A DNA stretch of 64,000 nucleotides from Desulfuromonadaceae bacterium. Lineage in GTDB: Bacteria > Desulfobacterota > Desulfuromonadia > Geobacterales > Pseudopelobacteraceae. Made by a program: the position numbers and the translations under genes. Below the pieces are notes generated by a model. That model worked only from the letters and a program-made list of their open reading frames with translations. It was not told the DNA's origin and did no database searches. Location: the NCBI GenBank assembly GCA_028683855.1, contig JAQUHA010000004.1:1-64000 (forward strand). The letters run 5' to 3'. How positions within the stretch are numbered: the first letter of the stretch is position 1; every line of letters starts with the position of its first letter. This document shows, piece after piece, positions 8,747 through 17,297 of the stretch.

Positions 8747-9175
8747 TCAGTTATGCCCTGCCAGGTTCATAACGAAAATATTCCTGTTCTTACCATCTGT
8801 AAAAACATAACTGAAATCATCAACCCCTTTAAGCACAAGGAAGATTCCGAGCCCCCCTATATCTCGCTCCTCAAGTGGAAGATTAAGAATATCTTCTCCA
8901 GGAAGTTTTCTGCTCAAAGGATCAAATGGAATTCCTGTATCCTCAATTACTATTTTCAGAGTAGAAGCGGTAAGTTCGGCACTTATAGATATATTTCCGT
9001 CTATACCTGCCTCTTCATAACCGTGTGTGATAATATTGGTTGCTATTTCATCAACCGCAAGTCGCAGACCGTAAGCTGGCTTGGTATCCAGTCCAGCCTC
9101 AGATGTTGCTGCAACGACGTACTTCCCTATTTCATCCAGCGAATCCAGCGTGGCTGGCAGGCACAATGACATCAT
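8747..9175 (-). CDS. RsbW/SpoIIAB-type serine kinase (anti-sigma-factor-like ATPase)
   Basis: A 142-residue single-domain GHKL ATPase. The N box is AVDEIATNIITHGY (Asn at about 47), the G1 box is VIEDTGIPFDP and the G2 box GGLGIFLV. Proteins of this type phosphorylate a serine on a STAS partner and may sequester a sigma factor or other target. Both presumed STAS partners are encoded upstream in the same array and the opposing SpoIIE phosphatase downstream. No sigma factor is present nearby, so the regulated target could be another protein. The equivalent enzyme in the cyanobacterial icfG cluster is Slr1861 (from memory). Start: ATG with GAGGT ten bases upstream; a second ATG directly follows. 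Confidence 0.9.
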   Translation of the reverse strand: MMSLCLPATLDSLDEIGKYVVAATSEAGLDTKPAYGLRLAVDEIATNIITHGYEEAGIDGNISISAELTASTLKIVIEDTGIPFDPLSRKLPGEDILNLPLEERDIGGLGIFLVLKGVDDFSYVFTDGKNRNIFVMNLAGHN

Positions 9176-9213
9176 AAAATTTACCTCATCTGACTCGCAG
9201 ATACAGCCTAAAA

Positions 9214-9537
9214 TCAGGCATCAGCGTATGTATCCTGAATATATACACTGTGATGGAATCCACTCATTTCGAGAGTACCCAGAACCGGCCCCTGACTCCC
9301 TACAACATAAATATCAACAGTAGCCCCCATCTTCTGCTTAGCAAAAATAAGTACTCGCAGACCTGCACTTGCCAAAAACTCCAGGCTATCCATTAACAAA
9401 ACAAGCTTTGTAGGCGACTGAAGCGCAGCCTCCTCAATAACTTCTTTAAACCTGGGCGCTGAACTGGCGTCCAGTGAGCCGGTAAGGGTGATTTTTGCAA
9501 CTTTTTCCTTAAATGCAAGTTGTGCGTCGAATGCCAT
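9214..9537 (-). CDS. STAS-domain anti-sigma factor antagonist (second copy)
   Basis: A 107-residue single STAS domain. The phosphorylation loop reads SLEFLASAGLRVL, with Ser57 at the position phosphorylated in RsbV/SpoIIAA proteins. It should cycle between a phosphorylated form made by the RsbW-like kinase and a free form made by the SpoIIE phosphatase. It lies between glgX and the kinase gene. An AAGGAG ribosome site sits just upstream of the ATG. It is clearly diverged from the STAS copy on the other side of glgX, so the two may bind different partners. Confidence 0.9.
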   Translation of the reverse strand: MAFDAQLAFKEKVAKITLTGSLDASSAPRFKEVIEEAALQSPTKLVLLMDSLEFLASAGLRVLIFAKQKMGATVDIYVVGSQGPVLGTLEMSGFHHSVYIQDTYADA

Positions 9538-9595
9538 ATAATTCTCCTTTATGTGTGATGTTTATCTACTTACTAGATTTTAAAAATATTTCCCC

Positions 9596-11758
9596 CTACC
9601 GGGCTACAAGAACAACGACTGAATACGGTGTAACTAGAAAATGCCCCTGATCTCCAAGTTCAGGCTCTTTTCCAGGTTCAAAAATATCCTCCGGCGATGG
9701 CATAGCGGTATTAACAGCTACATACCATTTACCACTGTCCGGTGCAGGCATCGGGATTTCAAAGCATTTAGTTTCCCAGTGACTGTTCATTGCCACATAT
9801 ATATATTCATCACAGACGGTGCCGCTCTTTGCGTGTTTGCCACAAAGCATGAACGCCAGGGTACGACTCTCATCTGACCAGTCAGCATTCCAGGCACTCT
9901 CACCGTGCCAGCTTATATCCGCATAACCGCTACCCATATAATCCTGATTACTCAAGTGATAGCGGTTTCGCAAAACAGGATGAGCCATTCTAAAGGAGAC
10001 CATGTTACGGGCAAAACGGAGAAGATCGGCATTTTCATCCATAAGTCCCCAGTCCAGCCAGTTCAGATCGTTATCCTGACAGTAGGTATTATTGTTGCCA
10101 CGCTGAGTTCTACCCATTTCATCACCCATCAGCACCATCGGTATTCCGTGACTTACCATGAGTATCGTCCATGCATTACGGATCAAACGTTTTCTGAAGT
10201 TAATGATACCCGGATCAGACGTCTCACCTTCGCAGCCACAGTTCCAACTGTCGTTGTCGTTACCGCCGTCGTTATTATTTTCGCCATTAGCCTCATTGTG
10301 TTTCTCATTATAAGAGAAAAGATCGTACATACTGAAACCGTCGTGACAAGTTATAAAGTTAATTGACGCTGTTGGTCCACGACCATTCCACCCATAAAGA
10401 TCCGGCGATCCTTGTATTCTCTGCGCCAAAGAGCCGACTTTCCCTGAATCCCCCTTTAGGAAACAGCGGAGATCGTCACGATATTTACCGTTCCATTCCG
10501 CCCAGCGACCAAATGCGGGAAATGAACCAACCTGATAGAGACCACCTGCATCCCACGCTTCAGCAATCAACTTGCATTTCCCCAATACCGGATCAAAAGC
10601 AAGGGACTCGAGTAATGGGGGATTCGACAGCGGTGCACCCCATGGATCCCGCCCCAAAATTGCAGCAAGATCAAATCGGAATCCATCTATATGATACTCT
10701 GAAGCCCAGTAGCGAAGGCAGTCCAGCACAATACTGCGAACAATAGGGTTATTACAGTTCAGCGTATTGCCGCATCCAGAAAAATTGTAATAATACCCTT
10801 CCGGGGTAAGCATATAGTAGGTCTTGTTGTCGATACCACGAAATGAGAACGTCGGTCCCCTCTCGTCTCCCTCAGCAGTGTGATTGAAAACGACATCCAG
10901 AATAACCTCAATATTGTTTTTGTGTAACTCTTTCACAAGATTTTTAAGTTCGTCTACCTGCATACCCAGACGACCGGTGGCTGCAAATCCAGCCTTTGGA
11001 GCAAAAAAATTGACCGTGCTGTACCCCCAGTAGTTATACAGCATCTCACCTGTATCAGGATGACGCCGACTATTCTCGAACTCATCAAATTCATAAATCG
11101 GCATCAGCTCTACACAGGTGACTCCGAGTTCCTTAATGTAGGGAATTTTATCCCGCATAGCTGCAAAAGTACCGGGGTGTCTAACCCCCGAAGAGGGGTG
11201 TCTGGTAAAGCTTCTAATATGCATTTCATAAATAACGAGGTCTTCAATCGGGACTTCAAGAGGTCGGTCGTCTTCCCAGTCAAAATCTTCAAAAACCAAA
11301 CGCCCACGATATGGAAACAGACTATCCCAATCAGGGGAAGTTCCCCATACATCACGCCCACCCACAGCCTTGGCATAAGGATCAAGCAGGATTTTATCCT
11401 TGTTGAACCGGTGTCCGGCAACAGTATCAAAAGGGCCATCCATTCGATAACCATATTCAATTCTTTCGCAGTCCAGATCGAACACCATCATGCTCCAGAC
11501 ATGACCTATCCTGAAAGAATCAGGAAAAGATATCTCTGCCAGTGGTTCTACTGATCCCTTTTCAAACAAAACCAGCACACAGGTAAAAGCGTAGCTGGAA
11601 AAGACGGAAAAATTGACACCACCCGGCACAAGGGTGGCACCGAACGGAAAAGGTTTTCCGGGGCGCAGCCTGAAACCTGCTATTTCATGAGTCGGATAAT
11701 AGTCAATCCTTGCTTCCAATGAGTCAATTTTTCCCGCTAAAACGGTGTCAGATGCCAT
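9596..11758 (-). CDS. glgX: Glycogen debranching enzyme (isoamylase-type, GH13)
   Basis: A 720-residue cytoplasmic debranching enzyme that hydrolyses alpha-1,6 branches of glycogen or of limit dextrin. A CBM48-like N-terminal domain (about 35-130, GATLVPGGVNFSVFS) is followed by the GH13 barrel. The four conserved GH13 regions are visible: DVVFNHT (288-294), GFRFDLA with nucleophile Asp363, IAEAWD with acid/base Glu400, and FITCHDGF with the transition-state Asp. The length fits the GlgX/TreX group. It is flanked on both sides by STAS genes (22 and 58 bp), with no other glycogen gene in the window. This arrangement strongly suggests that glycogen mobilisation is co-regulated with, or directly controlled by, the partner-switching module. 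GGAGGA precedes the ATG. Confidence 0.95.
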   Translation of the reverse strand: MASDTVLAGKIDSLEARIDYYPTHEIAGFRLRPGKPFPFGATLVPGGVNFSVFSSYAFTCVLVLFEKGSVEPLAEISFPDSFRIGHVWSMMVFDLDCERIEYGYRMDGPFDTVAGHRFNKDKILLDPYAKAVGGRDVWGTSPDWDSLFPYRGRLVFEDFDWEDDRPLEVPIEDLVIYEMHIRSFTRHPSSGVRHPGTFAAMRDKIPYIKELGVTCVELMPIYEFDEFENSRRHPDTGEMLYNYWGYSTVNFFAPKAGFAATGRLGMQVDELKNLVKELHKNNIEVILDVVFNHTAEGDERGPTFSFRGIDNKTYYMLTPEGYYYNFSGCGNTLNCNNPIVRSIVLDCLRYWASEYHIDGFRFDLAAILGRDPWGAPLSNPPLLESLAFDPVLGKCKLIAEAWDAGGLYQVGSFPAFGRWAEWNGKYRDDLRCFLKGDSGKVGSLAQRIQGSPDLYGWNGRGPTASINFITCHDGFSMYDLFSYNEKHNEANGENNNDGGNDNDSWNCGCEGETSDPGIINFRKRLIRNAWTILMVSHGIPMVLMGDEMGRTQRGNNNTYCQDNDLNWLDWGLMDENADLLRFARNMVSFRMAHPVLRNRYHLSNQDYMGSGYADISWHGESAWNADWSDESRTLAFMLCGKHAKSGTVCDEYIYVAMNSHWETKCFEIPMPAPDSGKWYVAVNTAMPSPEDIFEPGKEPELGDQGHFLVTPYSVVVLVAR

Positions 11759-11780
11759 TTACACGTTCCTCCGGAATAGA

Positions 11781-12113
11781 TCAGGAAAGAGCCTTAAGCC
11801 CTTCTTCCTGAGAGTCAGAAAGGGTGAAGAAATTTATAAATCCTGTCATCGACATTGTGTCCCGTATCTCCTCTGAAACACCTACAAGGACAACCTTTCC
11901 TTTCTTGGCTGCTATCTGCCGATATAACAACAGCAACATACGCAAACCAGCACTCGAAAGAAAAGTAACCCCCTTCATATCGACCAGCAAACGATTTCCA
12001 TCCTGCAAAGCAGCCAAAAGCTCTGACTGCACCTGGGGCGCACTCTTGCCATCTATCTCTCCTGTGACTGTGGCGATCACATTTATACCGTCAACCTTTG
12101 TTTCTATGGTCAT
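11781..12113 (-). CDS. STAS-domain anti-sigma factor antagonist (first copy)
   Basis: A 110-residue STAS protein. The loop GVTFLSSAGLRMLL carries Ser53/Ser54, of which Ser54 aligns with the phosphorylated serine of RsbV. Beta-strand/helix alternation fits the fold throughout. It is the first regulatory gene after the AGE-like gene and 22 bp before glgX. With the other STAS copy it mirrors Slr1856/Slr1859 of the Synechocystis icfG cluster, where both are kinase substrates (from memory). An AAGGAG site precedes the ATG. Confidence 0.9.
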   Translation of the reverse strand: MTIETKVDGINVIATVTGEIDGKSAPQVQSELLAALQDGNRLLVDMKGVTFLSSAGLRMLLLLYRQIAAKKGKVVLVGVSEEIRDTMSMTGFINFFTLSDSQEEGLKALS

Positions 12114-12140
12114 GAAAAGCTCCTTAATATTTAACGTAGG

Positions 12141-13967
12141 CTACACAGGCGTAATTGTCACCTTAACTTTCAAGTCCTTTTCTGACTGCGGAAGCTTTAC
12201 ATACAACTCATCAGCATTAAAGTCGGCATAAGGCTTTCCATCAATTAGAACTGCTGTGAGCTTTACGCTCCCTTTGGGCAGAATGTCGGGGGAAACCCGT
12301 AAAATGTTGTCTTTGAAACCACCTGGCTTCGGTTTGAAATAAAAATCCATTGGGACTTTATTTATCAGAAGATTACTATACACTGCAGAGAGGTAGCAGA
12401 GTTCCGTAGAGTGATAACCACTCATTGAATGGCTCCCCTTGAAGCGTTCATTCCCCATGAGGTATGGCACTCCGTTAGCGAGCACGTTAAAATAAACAGC
12501 TCCATCATCGTGATCTAGGAAATGTGCATTGTAGAAAGCTGCAGCTTCTCTGGCATGACGGAGATATTCATCATCTTTAAGAACTCCGTTCAATATCATA
12601 TAAGCCAGGATTGCCTGCTCCTGCTGCCACCACGCTTTGCGGTCATGCCAGGTGAAACGGTGATACTCTTCGCCTGGCGCAAGGGTTCTTGAAACAACAT
12701 CGTACCACCCTCCACGCTGCCTGTCGCTTCCGGCTTCAGGCATAAGTTCGGCAATTTTTTTCGCAAAAGCTACATATTTATCTTTAGGACGAAGACTATT
12801 CATCCTCATAAGATTCCATGAAATTTTCAGGTTATGACCGACAACCGCATTATCCTGCTGCCACCCCCATGTCTTGTCGTGACTCCAATCTTCAAAGAAA
12901 CGTTCCTGAACAAAGGGGCTGTTCTCGTAATCTTTAAAATGCTCTTCAATTGTATCGAACGTGTACTCAAGGAAATCTGCGTACTTTTCCTCTCCTGTCG
13001 CGAGCCAAAGGTTTATCAGATAAGCAGGAGCATGGTCACCGACAGAGTTCCAGTTCTTTTTAGCGCGATTATTGCCCTTATCAAGTGTTGTTGAGCGTGG
13101 ATCCAGGGTAATAGGGTCTATATGAGAGAAATACCCCTCTTTTTCATTATCCTTATAGTACTTTTCGAACAGACTGATTGTCTTTTCAATATCAAACATA
13201 ATAGCCGGGTCACCGGTTATTCGATATGTCTGGGTAGGGCCGGCAAGAGCATATATCTGCTCATACATGGGGAGAGAGTCGTAATCGTCTCCGAATTCCG
13301 ATGTCAGCAATTTCTGTTCACGGTCGCCGGAGACCTGCAAACCGTGATACCAGTAGATAAGATCCTCGTCATTATCGTAGAAACGGACGTGTTCACGCAG
13401 ATATGCAGTACCTATTTCAGCCCCTTCCAAGAACCGATCCTCTCCTGTCAGAAGATATGCTGAGGAAAAACCGTAGACAAGTCTCGATATTGTATCGGTT
13501 TCCTGAAGGTAGTCACCCTTCTTTCCCCCCCCTAGATGGAGAAAAGTACGATAATTTTTAAAATCTATAGGTGTCTCCGGGTAGTTGAACTGCCATTTCA
13601 GATAACTGTCTGCGATTGAGCGCACCTGTTTGACCCACCAATCAGGCTCTTCATGGCGATAGGTCCCAACCTTATCGCCAGGAAATATCATTGATTTAAC
13701 CTCTATCCTGTAATCATCACCCTTTGGATAAAATATGCAGTAAGCGTATACCAGATTCCCCTCATCCAACAATTCACCCAGTCTGCCGGTAGCGTCAATG
13801 TAACCTTCATCAAGATTCTGGGTTACCCTCGCATACGTCATTGGAGTTATAAAGAGTGTATATAATTTCCCCTCAGAAGTTTTGATGCCGAAAGAGCGAT
13901 CTGTACGATTAAAGCTTGTTACATAACCGGCAATTGTGTCCGAAAAAGTAAATTTTAGCTGTCCCAT
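12141..13967 (-). CDS. AGE-family (N-acylglucosamine 2-epimerase-like) alpha/alpha-barrel protein
   Basis: A 608-residue protein. Residues 1-100 look like a small beta-rich domain (TIAGYVTSFNRTDRSFGIKT repeats the look of an OB/SH3-type barrel). Residues about 110-560 form an (alpha/alpha)6 barrel of the AGE/cellobiose epimerase superfamily. Typical stretches are VGHNLKISWNLM, RGGWYDVV and KAWWQQEQAILAY, which carry the conserved His/Trp/Glu residues of the sugar pocket. AGE epimerases are about 400 residues, so both the N-terminal domain and a C-terminal beta tail are additions. The product may epimerise or isomerise a sugar, or simply bind one. Its place directly ahead of STAS-glgX-STAS suggests a carbohydrate role within the switch. 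Confidence 0.75.
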   Translation of the reverse strand: MGQLKFTFSDTIAGYVTSFNRTDRSFGIKTSEGKLYTLFITPMTYARVTQNLDEGYIDATGRLGELLDEGNLVYAYCIFYPKGDDYRIEVKSMIFPGDKVGTYRHEEPDWWVKQVRSIADSYLKWQFNYPETPIDFKNYRTFLHLGGGKKGDYLQETDTISRLVYGFSSAYLLTGEDRFLEGAEIGTAYLREHVRFYDNDEDLIYWYHGLQVSGDREQKLLTSEFGDDYDSLPMYEQIYALAGPTQTYRITGDPAIMFDIEKTISLFEKYYKDNEKEGYFSHIDPITLDPRSTTLDKGNNRAKKNWNSVGDHAPAYLINLWLATGEEKYADFLEYTFDTIEEHFKDYENSPFVQERFFEDWSHDKTWGWQQDNAVVGHNLKISWNLMRMNSLRPKDKYVAFAKKIAELMPEAGSDRQRGGWYDVVSRTLAPGEEYHRFTWHDRKAWWQQEQAILAYMILNGVLKDDEYLRHAREAAAFYNAHFLDHDDGAVYFNVLANGVPYLMGNERFKGSHSMSGYHSTELCYLSAVYSNLLINKVPMDFYFKPKPGGFKDNILRVSPDILPKGSVKLTAVLIDGKPYADFNADELYVKLPQSEKDLKVKVTITPV

Positions 13968-14009
13968 TGTCTCCCCCTGTTAATATGCTTAAATTTATTT
14001 ACTGCGGTT

Positions 14010-14417
14010 TTATTTAAGTTCATCTCTATACCCTTGGCTTATCTCTACTATTCTACCGTCAGGATCTTTAATCCAGGCAGATTTCCATCCCGAAATAAAG
14101 TCGTCAAAAACAAGTGGCCCCAAAGTCACTTCAGCACCAATATTTTTCAATGTCTCATCAACATCTTCGACGCAAAAAGATATATGGCGGAATCCTGGAT
14201 ACTGAGGTCCATCATTCGCGTATGCCGGTTCAGACGAGACCCCTTTTGCATTGAAAAGTTCAAGATAGACATCACCGGCTTTGAGAAAAACAATCTGATC
14301 TTCTCCCAACGGAATTACTCTTACGCGACGAAAGCCGAAATGAGTACAGTAAAACGCCTCTGTCAACGCCATATCCTTACAGTTAAGCCCCATGTGAGCA
14401 TAAATGGGTGTACTCAT
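14010..14417 (-). CDS. VOC-superfamily protein (glyoxalase/dioxygenase fold)
   Basis: A 135-residue protein with two beta-alpha-beta-beta-beta modules. Visible elements are YAHMGLNCKDMALTEAFYCT at the N-terminus, FLKAGDVYLELF, GFRHISFCVEDVDETL and WIKDPDGRIVEI at the end. Candidate metal ligands are the first-module His, the central His of FRHISF and Glu in RIVEI. This pattern occurs in glyoxalase I, epimerases and dioxygenases, so the reaction is open. I chose the ATG at 14417 because GGAGGA lies six bases upstream. A GTG eight codons earlier overlaps the DJ-1 gene and has no ribosome site. Together with the DJ-1 and MBL proteins it would fit handling of reactive aldehydes or ketoacids. Confidence 0.85.
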   Translation of the reverse strand: MSTPIYAHMGLNCKDMALTEAFYCTHFGFRRVRVIPLGEDQIVFLKAGDVYLELFNAKGVSSEPAYANDGPQYPGFRHISFCVEDVDETLKNIGAEVTLGPLVFDDFISGWKSAWIKDPDGRIVEISQGYRDELK

Positions 14418-14437
14418 AATCCATCCTCCGTTTTGCT

Positions 14438-15007
14438 TCACTTTTTAGCTATCATATCAATAATTTTTCTCGCAAAAAGGTGACAGTGACCGCCGCTTCT
14501 GGCAGTAACCAGATCACCATCCACTACAACATCCTCATCAACGTACAACGCTCCCATGTTGCGGGCATCACCCAGCAGATTATTGTGAACAACAAGGCGT
14601 CTACCGGCGACCAGTTCCGGCAAGGGAGAGACTAACCATAGACCATGACAGATAATACCTTTAATGACAGAAGGGGAGGCAAAAGCTCTCTTTAAGAATT
14701 CGACCGCAGGTGGGAGTTTATTAATATCTTCCGTATAGCGTAGACGATCCGAAACCATGCCTGCAGGAACAACAATTGCGCTGTATGAGTTAAGTTCTTC
14801 GTCTGTCATCCCTTCAAAACTCTCTGAAACATCCATCGGGAGTTGATATTCATGCCCCTTGAAAGTGAGAGATGGCTGTCCCCATAGACGGGTCAGAAAA
14901 TGAACATCCATCTCCTCCTCGGCGAAGCGACGCTGATAGTAGAAAATTTCAGGCTCATAATAATCACTCTCCATCAATATCGCTATTTTTTTACCTTTAA
15001 GAGCCAT
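14438..15007 (-). CDS. DJ-1/PfpI-family protein (third copy)
   Basis: A 189-residue PfpI-type protein of the glutamine-amidotransferase-like fold. The nucleophile elbow is GIICHGLWLVSP with Cys120 followed by His121, and an acidic residue precedes it in the family position (ESDYYEPE, 13-20). This is a full single-domain PfpI/YhbO-like protein. Members act as peptidases, glyoxalase III, deglycases or hydratases, and assignments in the family are disputed. It differs in subfamily from the other two DJ-1 copies in this array, which are longer and carry a GEEL motif. It follows an NTF2-like gene, as do the other two copies. A consensus AGGAGGT lies seven bases before the ATG. Confidence 0.88.
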   Translation of the reverse strand: MALKGKKIAILMESDYYEPEIFYYQRRFAEEEMDVHFLTRLWGQPSLTFKGHEYQLPMDVSESFEGMTDEELNSYSAIVVPAGMVSDRLRYTEDINKLPPAVEFLKRAFASPSVIKGIICHGLWLVSPLPELVAGRRLVVHNNLLGDARNMGALYVDEDVVVDGDLVTARSGGHCHLFARKIIDMIAKK

Positions 15008-15060
15008 CTAGAACACCTCCTCAGATTTAAGATATATTCAATATCTGCGGTCTATTACAA

Positions 15061-15498
15061 TTAAAGTCGGGCTGACCCCTGATGATAATTAAGCTCATTT
15101 ACAGTATAAACACTAATAACCGCCTTGCCTGTATCTGAAGAGCGCTTCACCTGCCAACTCTGATCAGCATCAAGCTTTATTCTTTCGCTGTTCGCGGAGG
15201 GAGGATTCCATACACTTGCCTGCCACTCAACAACTATATGTACATTAGCCGTTTCCCCATCAATATCAGCAGTGACCTCTTTCAGTAAATGAACTTCATC
15301 AAAGAAGATTCTGATTACGCGCTGATACCAACTCTCAAACTCAGCCATGGTTGTTAAGGTAGCTTCTGGAAATCTCATTTCCAGCCCCTCATCGGAGAGC
15401 ATAGGAAGCACCTCTATCATAGGAGCATGTACATCAAGCTTACGATACCATGCCTCCGCAAGTTCCTGTATTTCCTGTTTGGTAAGTGGATTACTCAT
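15061..15498 (-). CDS. NTF2/SnoaL-like protein (third copy)
   Basis: A 145-residue cone-shaped NTF2-fold protein. Helices at the start (LTKQEIQELAEAWYRKLD) lead to beta strands such as TANVHIVVEWQASVW and KAVISVYTVNELNY. Such folds serve as small-molecule isomerases, hydratases or ligand-binding partners. The ATG at 15498 is preferred because AAAGGA lies close upstream; an earlier ATG at 15534 lacks a ribosome site. The bases around this start (GGACTTTATATGA) are identical to those at the TPP-enzyme start, 1.7 kb away. It forms the third NTF2-like/DJ-1 pair of the array. Confidence 0.75.
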   Translation of the reverse strand: MSNPLTKQEIQELAEAWYRKLDVHAPMIEVLPMLSDEGLEMRFPEATLTTMAEFESWYQRVIRIFFDEVHLLKEVTADIDGETANVHIVVEWQASVWNPPSANSERIKLDADQSWQVKRSSDTGKAVISVYTVNELNYHQGSARL

Positions 15499-15555
15499 AT
15501 AAAGTCCTTTCCTGTCAGAGGGAGCAACCCCCATTTAGTCAATAATATAAGTCGG

Positions 15556-17262
15556 TTATTGCCCACATTTGGGGGCAATCATTTCTGGATGAACATCCCC
15601 TTCAAGAACAAGGTCTATCAGAAAAGGACCTTTATGCTCCAACATCCTGCGGATGGCTGGAGTTACATCAGACGGTTTATCGACACGCGCTGCGGCCACG
15701 CCCATTGCATTAGCCATTTCATCAAAACGAATCTGAGGAAGCGAAAGATCGAAACAGAGTGGAAAGTCATGCAAAGCCATTCCACGCTCCTTCCAATATG
15801 CATTTATATTGAGCTGAAGCAGCTTGTAGGAAGAATTATTGCAAATGACAAATTTTGCATCAATGTTATGCCTAGCTGCACTCCAGAGTGCCTGTATGGT
15901 GTACATTGATCCGCCATCACCGCTGAATCCGATTACGACTTTATCCCTATTAGCCAATTTCACACCTATAGCCCCCGGTATGCCGATACCTAGTGAGCCA
16001 CCCCTTGTCTGAAAAAACTCACCTGTTTTTCTTGGAGTAATATAACGGGTTAAAGCAGGCGAATTAGTGAGAGCCTCATCGAAAATGATCGCATCAGACG
16101 GGAGCAGTTGAGCTAGTTCCTTCATAAAAAATGAAGATTGCATCGGCACTGAATCCTTAAGCGAGTTATCGTGTTCAATTTCACTCTGGATGGTTTCCTG
16201 TTTGCTTATTGCAAGCTCTCTGGTTCGACTGGCTGCCTCTTCAATTTTGGAAGGGGTCTGCACCCCCTTAAGAACATCTGCGAGCTCTTTTAGAGTAAAC
16301 TTTGGATCACTCACCAAACCAAGCGAAACCGGGTGATTTTTGGCAATTTCATAAGCATTAAGGTCAATATGCACTGTTCTTGAATCCGGTGCGAAAACGT
16401 CTCCAAGTATAGGAAAAACCTCCGGCACAATATACGTTCCACATATCAGATTAACGTCACCCCTCTGCAATATTGACAGACTCTGTTCTCCAAACATATG
16501 TCCGGTCTGACCACGGTAAAGCGGGTGGTCGTAAGCCATATTAAGCTCTCCGGAATCGACTCCCCAAACTTCAGCTCCGAGCATCTCTGCCAGGCGGGTT
16601 AACTCCATTTGAGCCCCGGAATATGCCACGCCATCGCCGATATATATCATCGGTTTTTTAGCAGCTGCCAGCCAACCTGCAGCTTGGAGAATATCTGACT
16701 GTTCGGGCAAAGTCCTTGTAGAAGGTATACAGGAAGGAAAGATCGACTCGGTACATGGTTCGTCAAGAATGTCCATCGGTAAACAGATATATACCGGACC
16801 CATTGGAGGAGTCGATGCTATCTTAACAGCGCGCCGAATGGTTCGCAGAAGTGATGCGGGGTGCATTACCATCGTTGACCACTTGGTTACAGGTTCTGCC
16901 ATCGCCACGAGATCACCAGCCATCTGGGCATCCATTCCTGAATATTTTATTCCTGAGTCACCACCTATAACAACAAGTGGGGCATGACCACGCTTTGCCT
17001 GATAAAGCGCACCGATGGCGTTACCTAAACCAGGCGTGCTGTGCAGCTGAACAAGAGCAGCTTTCTGTGTTGCGCGCGCATAACCATCAGCCATTAACAC
17101 CGCAACCGACTCTTGAAGAGTCAATATATATTTCATTTCCGGATGATCTTTAAGTGCGTCAAGAAAACCCTGCTCAACAGTTCCCGGATTACCGAACATG
17201 GCGTTAATTCCATCAGCCAGAAACTGCTCGATTATAGCGTGGCATCCAGTTCTTTCTGTCAT
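15556..17262 (-). CDS. Thiamine-diphosphate-dependent enzyme, benzoylformate-decarboxylase-like
   Basis: A 568-residue member of the acetolactate synthase/2-ketoacid decarboxylase family. The N-terminal pyrimidine domain has FGNPGT (23-28), the activating Glu51 in LTLQES, and His74 in QLHSTPGLGNA. This set aligns with benzoylformate decarboxylase MdlC (GNPGS, LQE, NLHS). The central domain is intact. The C-terminal diphosphate domain has the GDGGSMYT plus ICNNSSY metal/TPP motif. Acetolactate synthase would show a different pattern and a regulatory-subunit neighbour. The enzyme therefore probably decarboxylates or ligates a 2-keto acid, with the exact substrate unknown. It lies between a DJ-1 gene (35 bp) and the third NTF2-like gene (57 bp). 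Confidence 0.85.
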   Translation of the reverse strand: MTERTGCHAIIEQFLADGINAMFGNPGTVEQGFLDALKDHPEMKYILTLQESVAVLMADGYARATQKAALVQLHSTPGLGNAIGALYQAKRGHAPLVVIGGDSGIKYSGMDAQMAGDLVAMAEPVTKWSTMVMHPASLLRTIRRAVKIASTPPMGPVYICLPMDILDEPCTESIFPSCIPSTRTLPEQSDILQAAGWLAAAKKPMIYIGDGVAYSGAQMELTRLAEMLGAEVWGVDSGELNMAYDHPLYRGQTGHMFGEQSLSILQRGDVNLICGTYIVPEVFPILGDVFAPDSRTVHIDLNAYEIAKNHPVSLGLVSDPKFTLKELADVLKGVQTPSKIEEAASRTRELAISKQETIQSEIEHDNSLKDSVPMQSSFFMKELAQLLPSDAIIFDEALTNSPALTRYITPRKTGEFFQTRGGSLGIGIPGAIGVKLANRDKVVIGFSGDGGSMYTIQALWSAARHNIDAKFVICNNSSYKLLQLNINAYWKERGMALHDFPLCFDLSLPQIRFDEMANAMGVAAARVDKPSDVTPAIRRMLEHKGPFLIDLVLEGDVHPEMIAPKCGQ

Positions 17263-17297
17263 ATAAAGTCCCTTCTATAAGGATTCCATACCCCACC

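Noticed and set aside
14034..14483. Plus-strand open frame of 149 codons opposite the VOC gene
   Set aside because: It lies entirely opposite a gene with clear family motifs and has no ribosome site or recognisable protein character.
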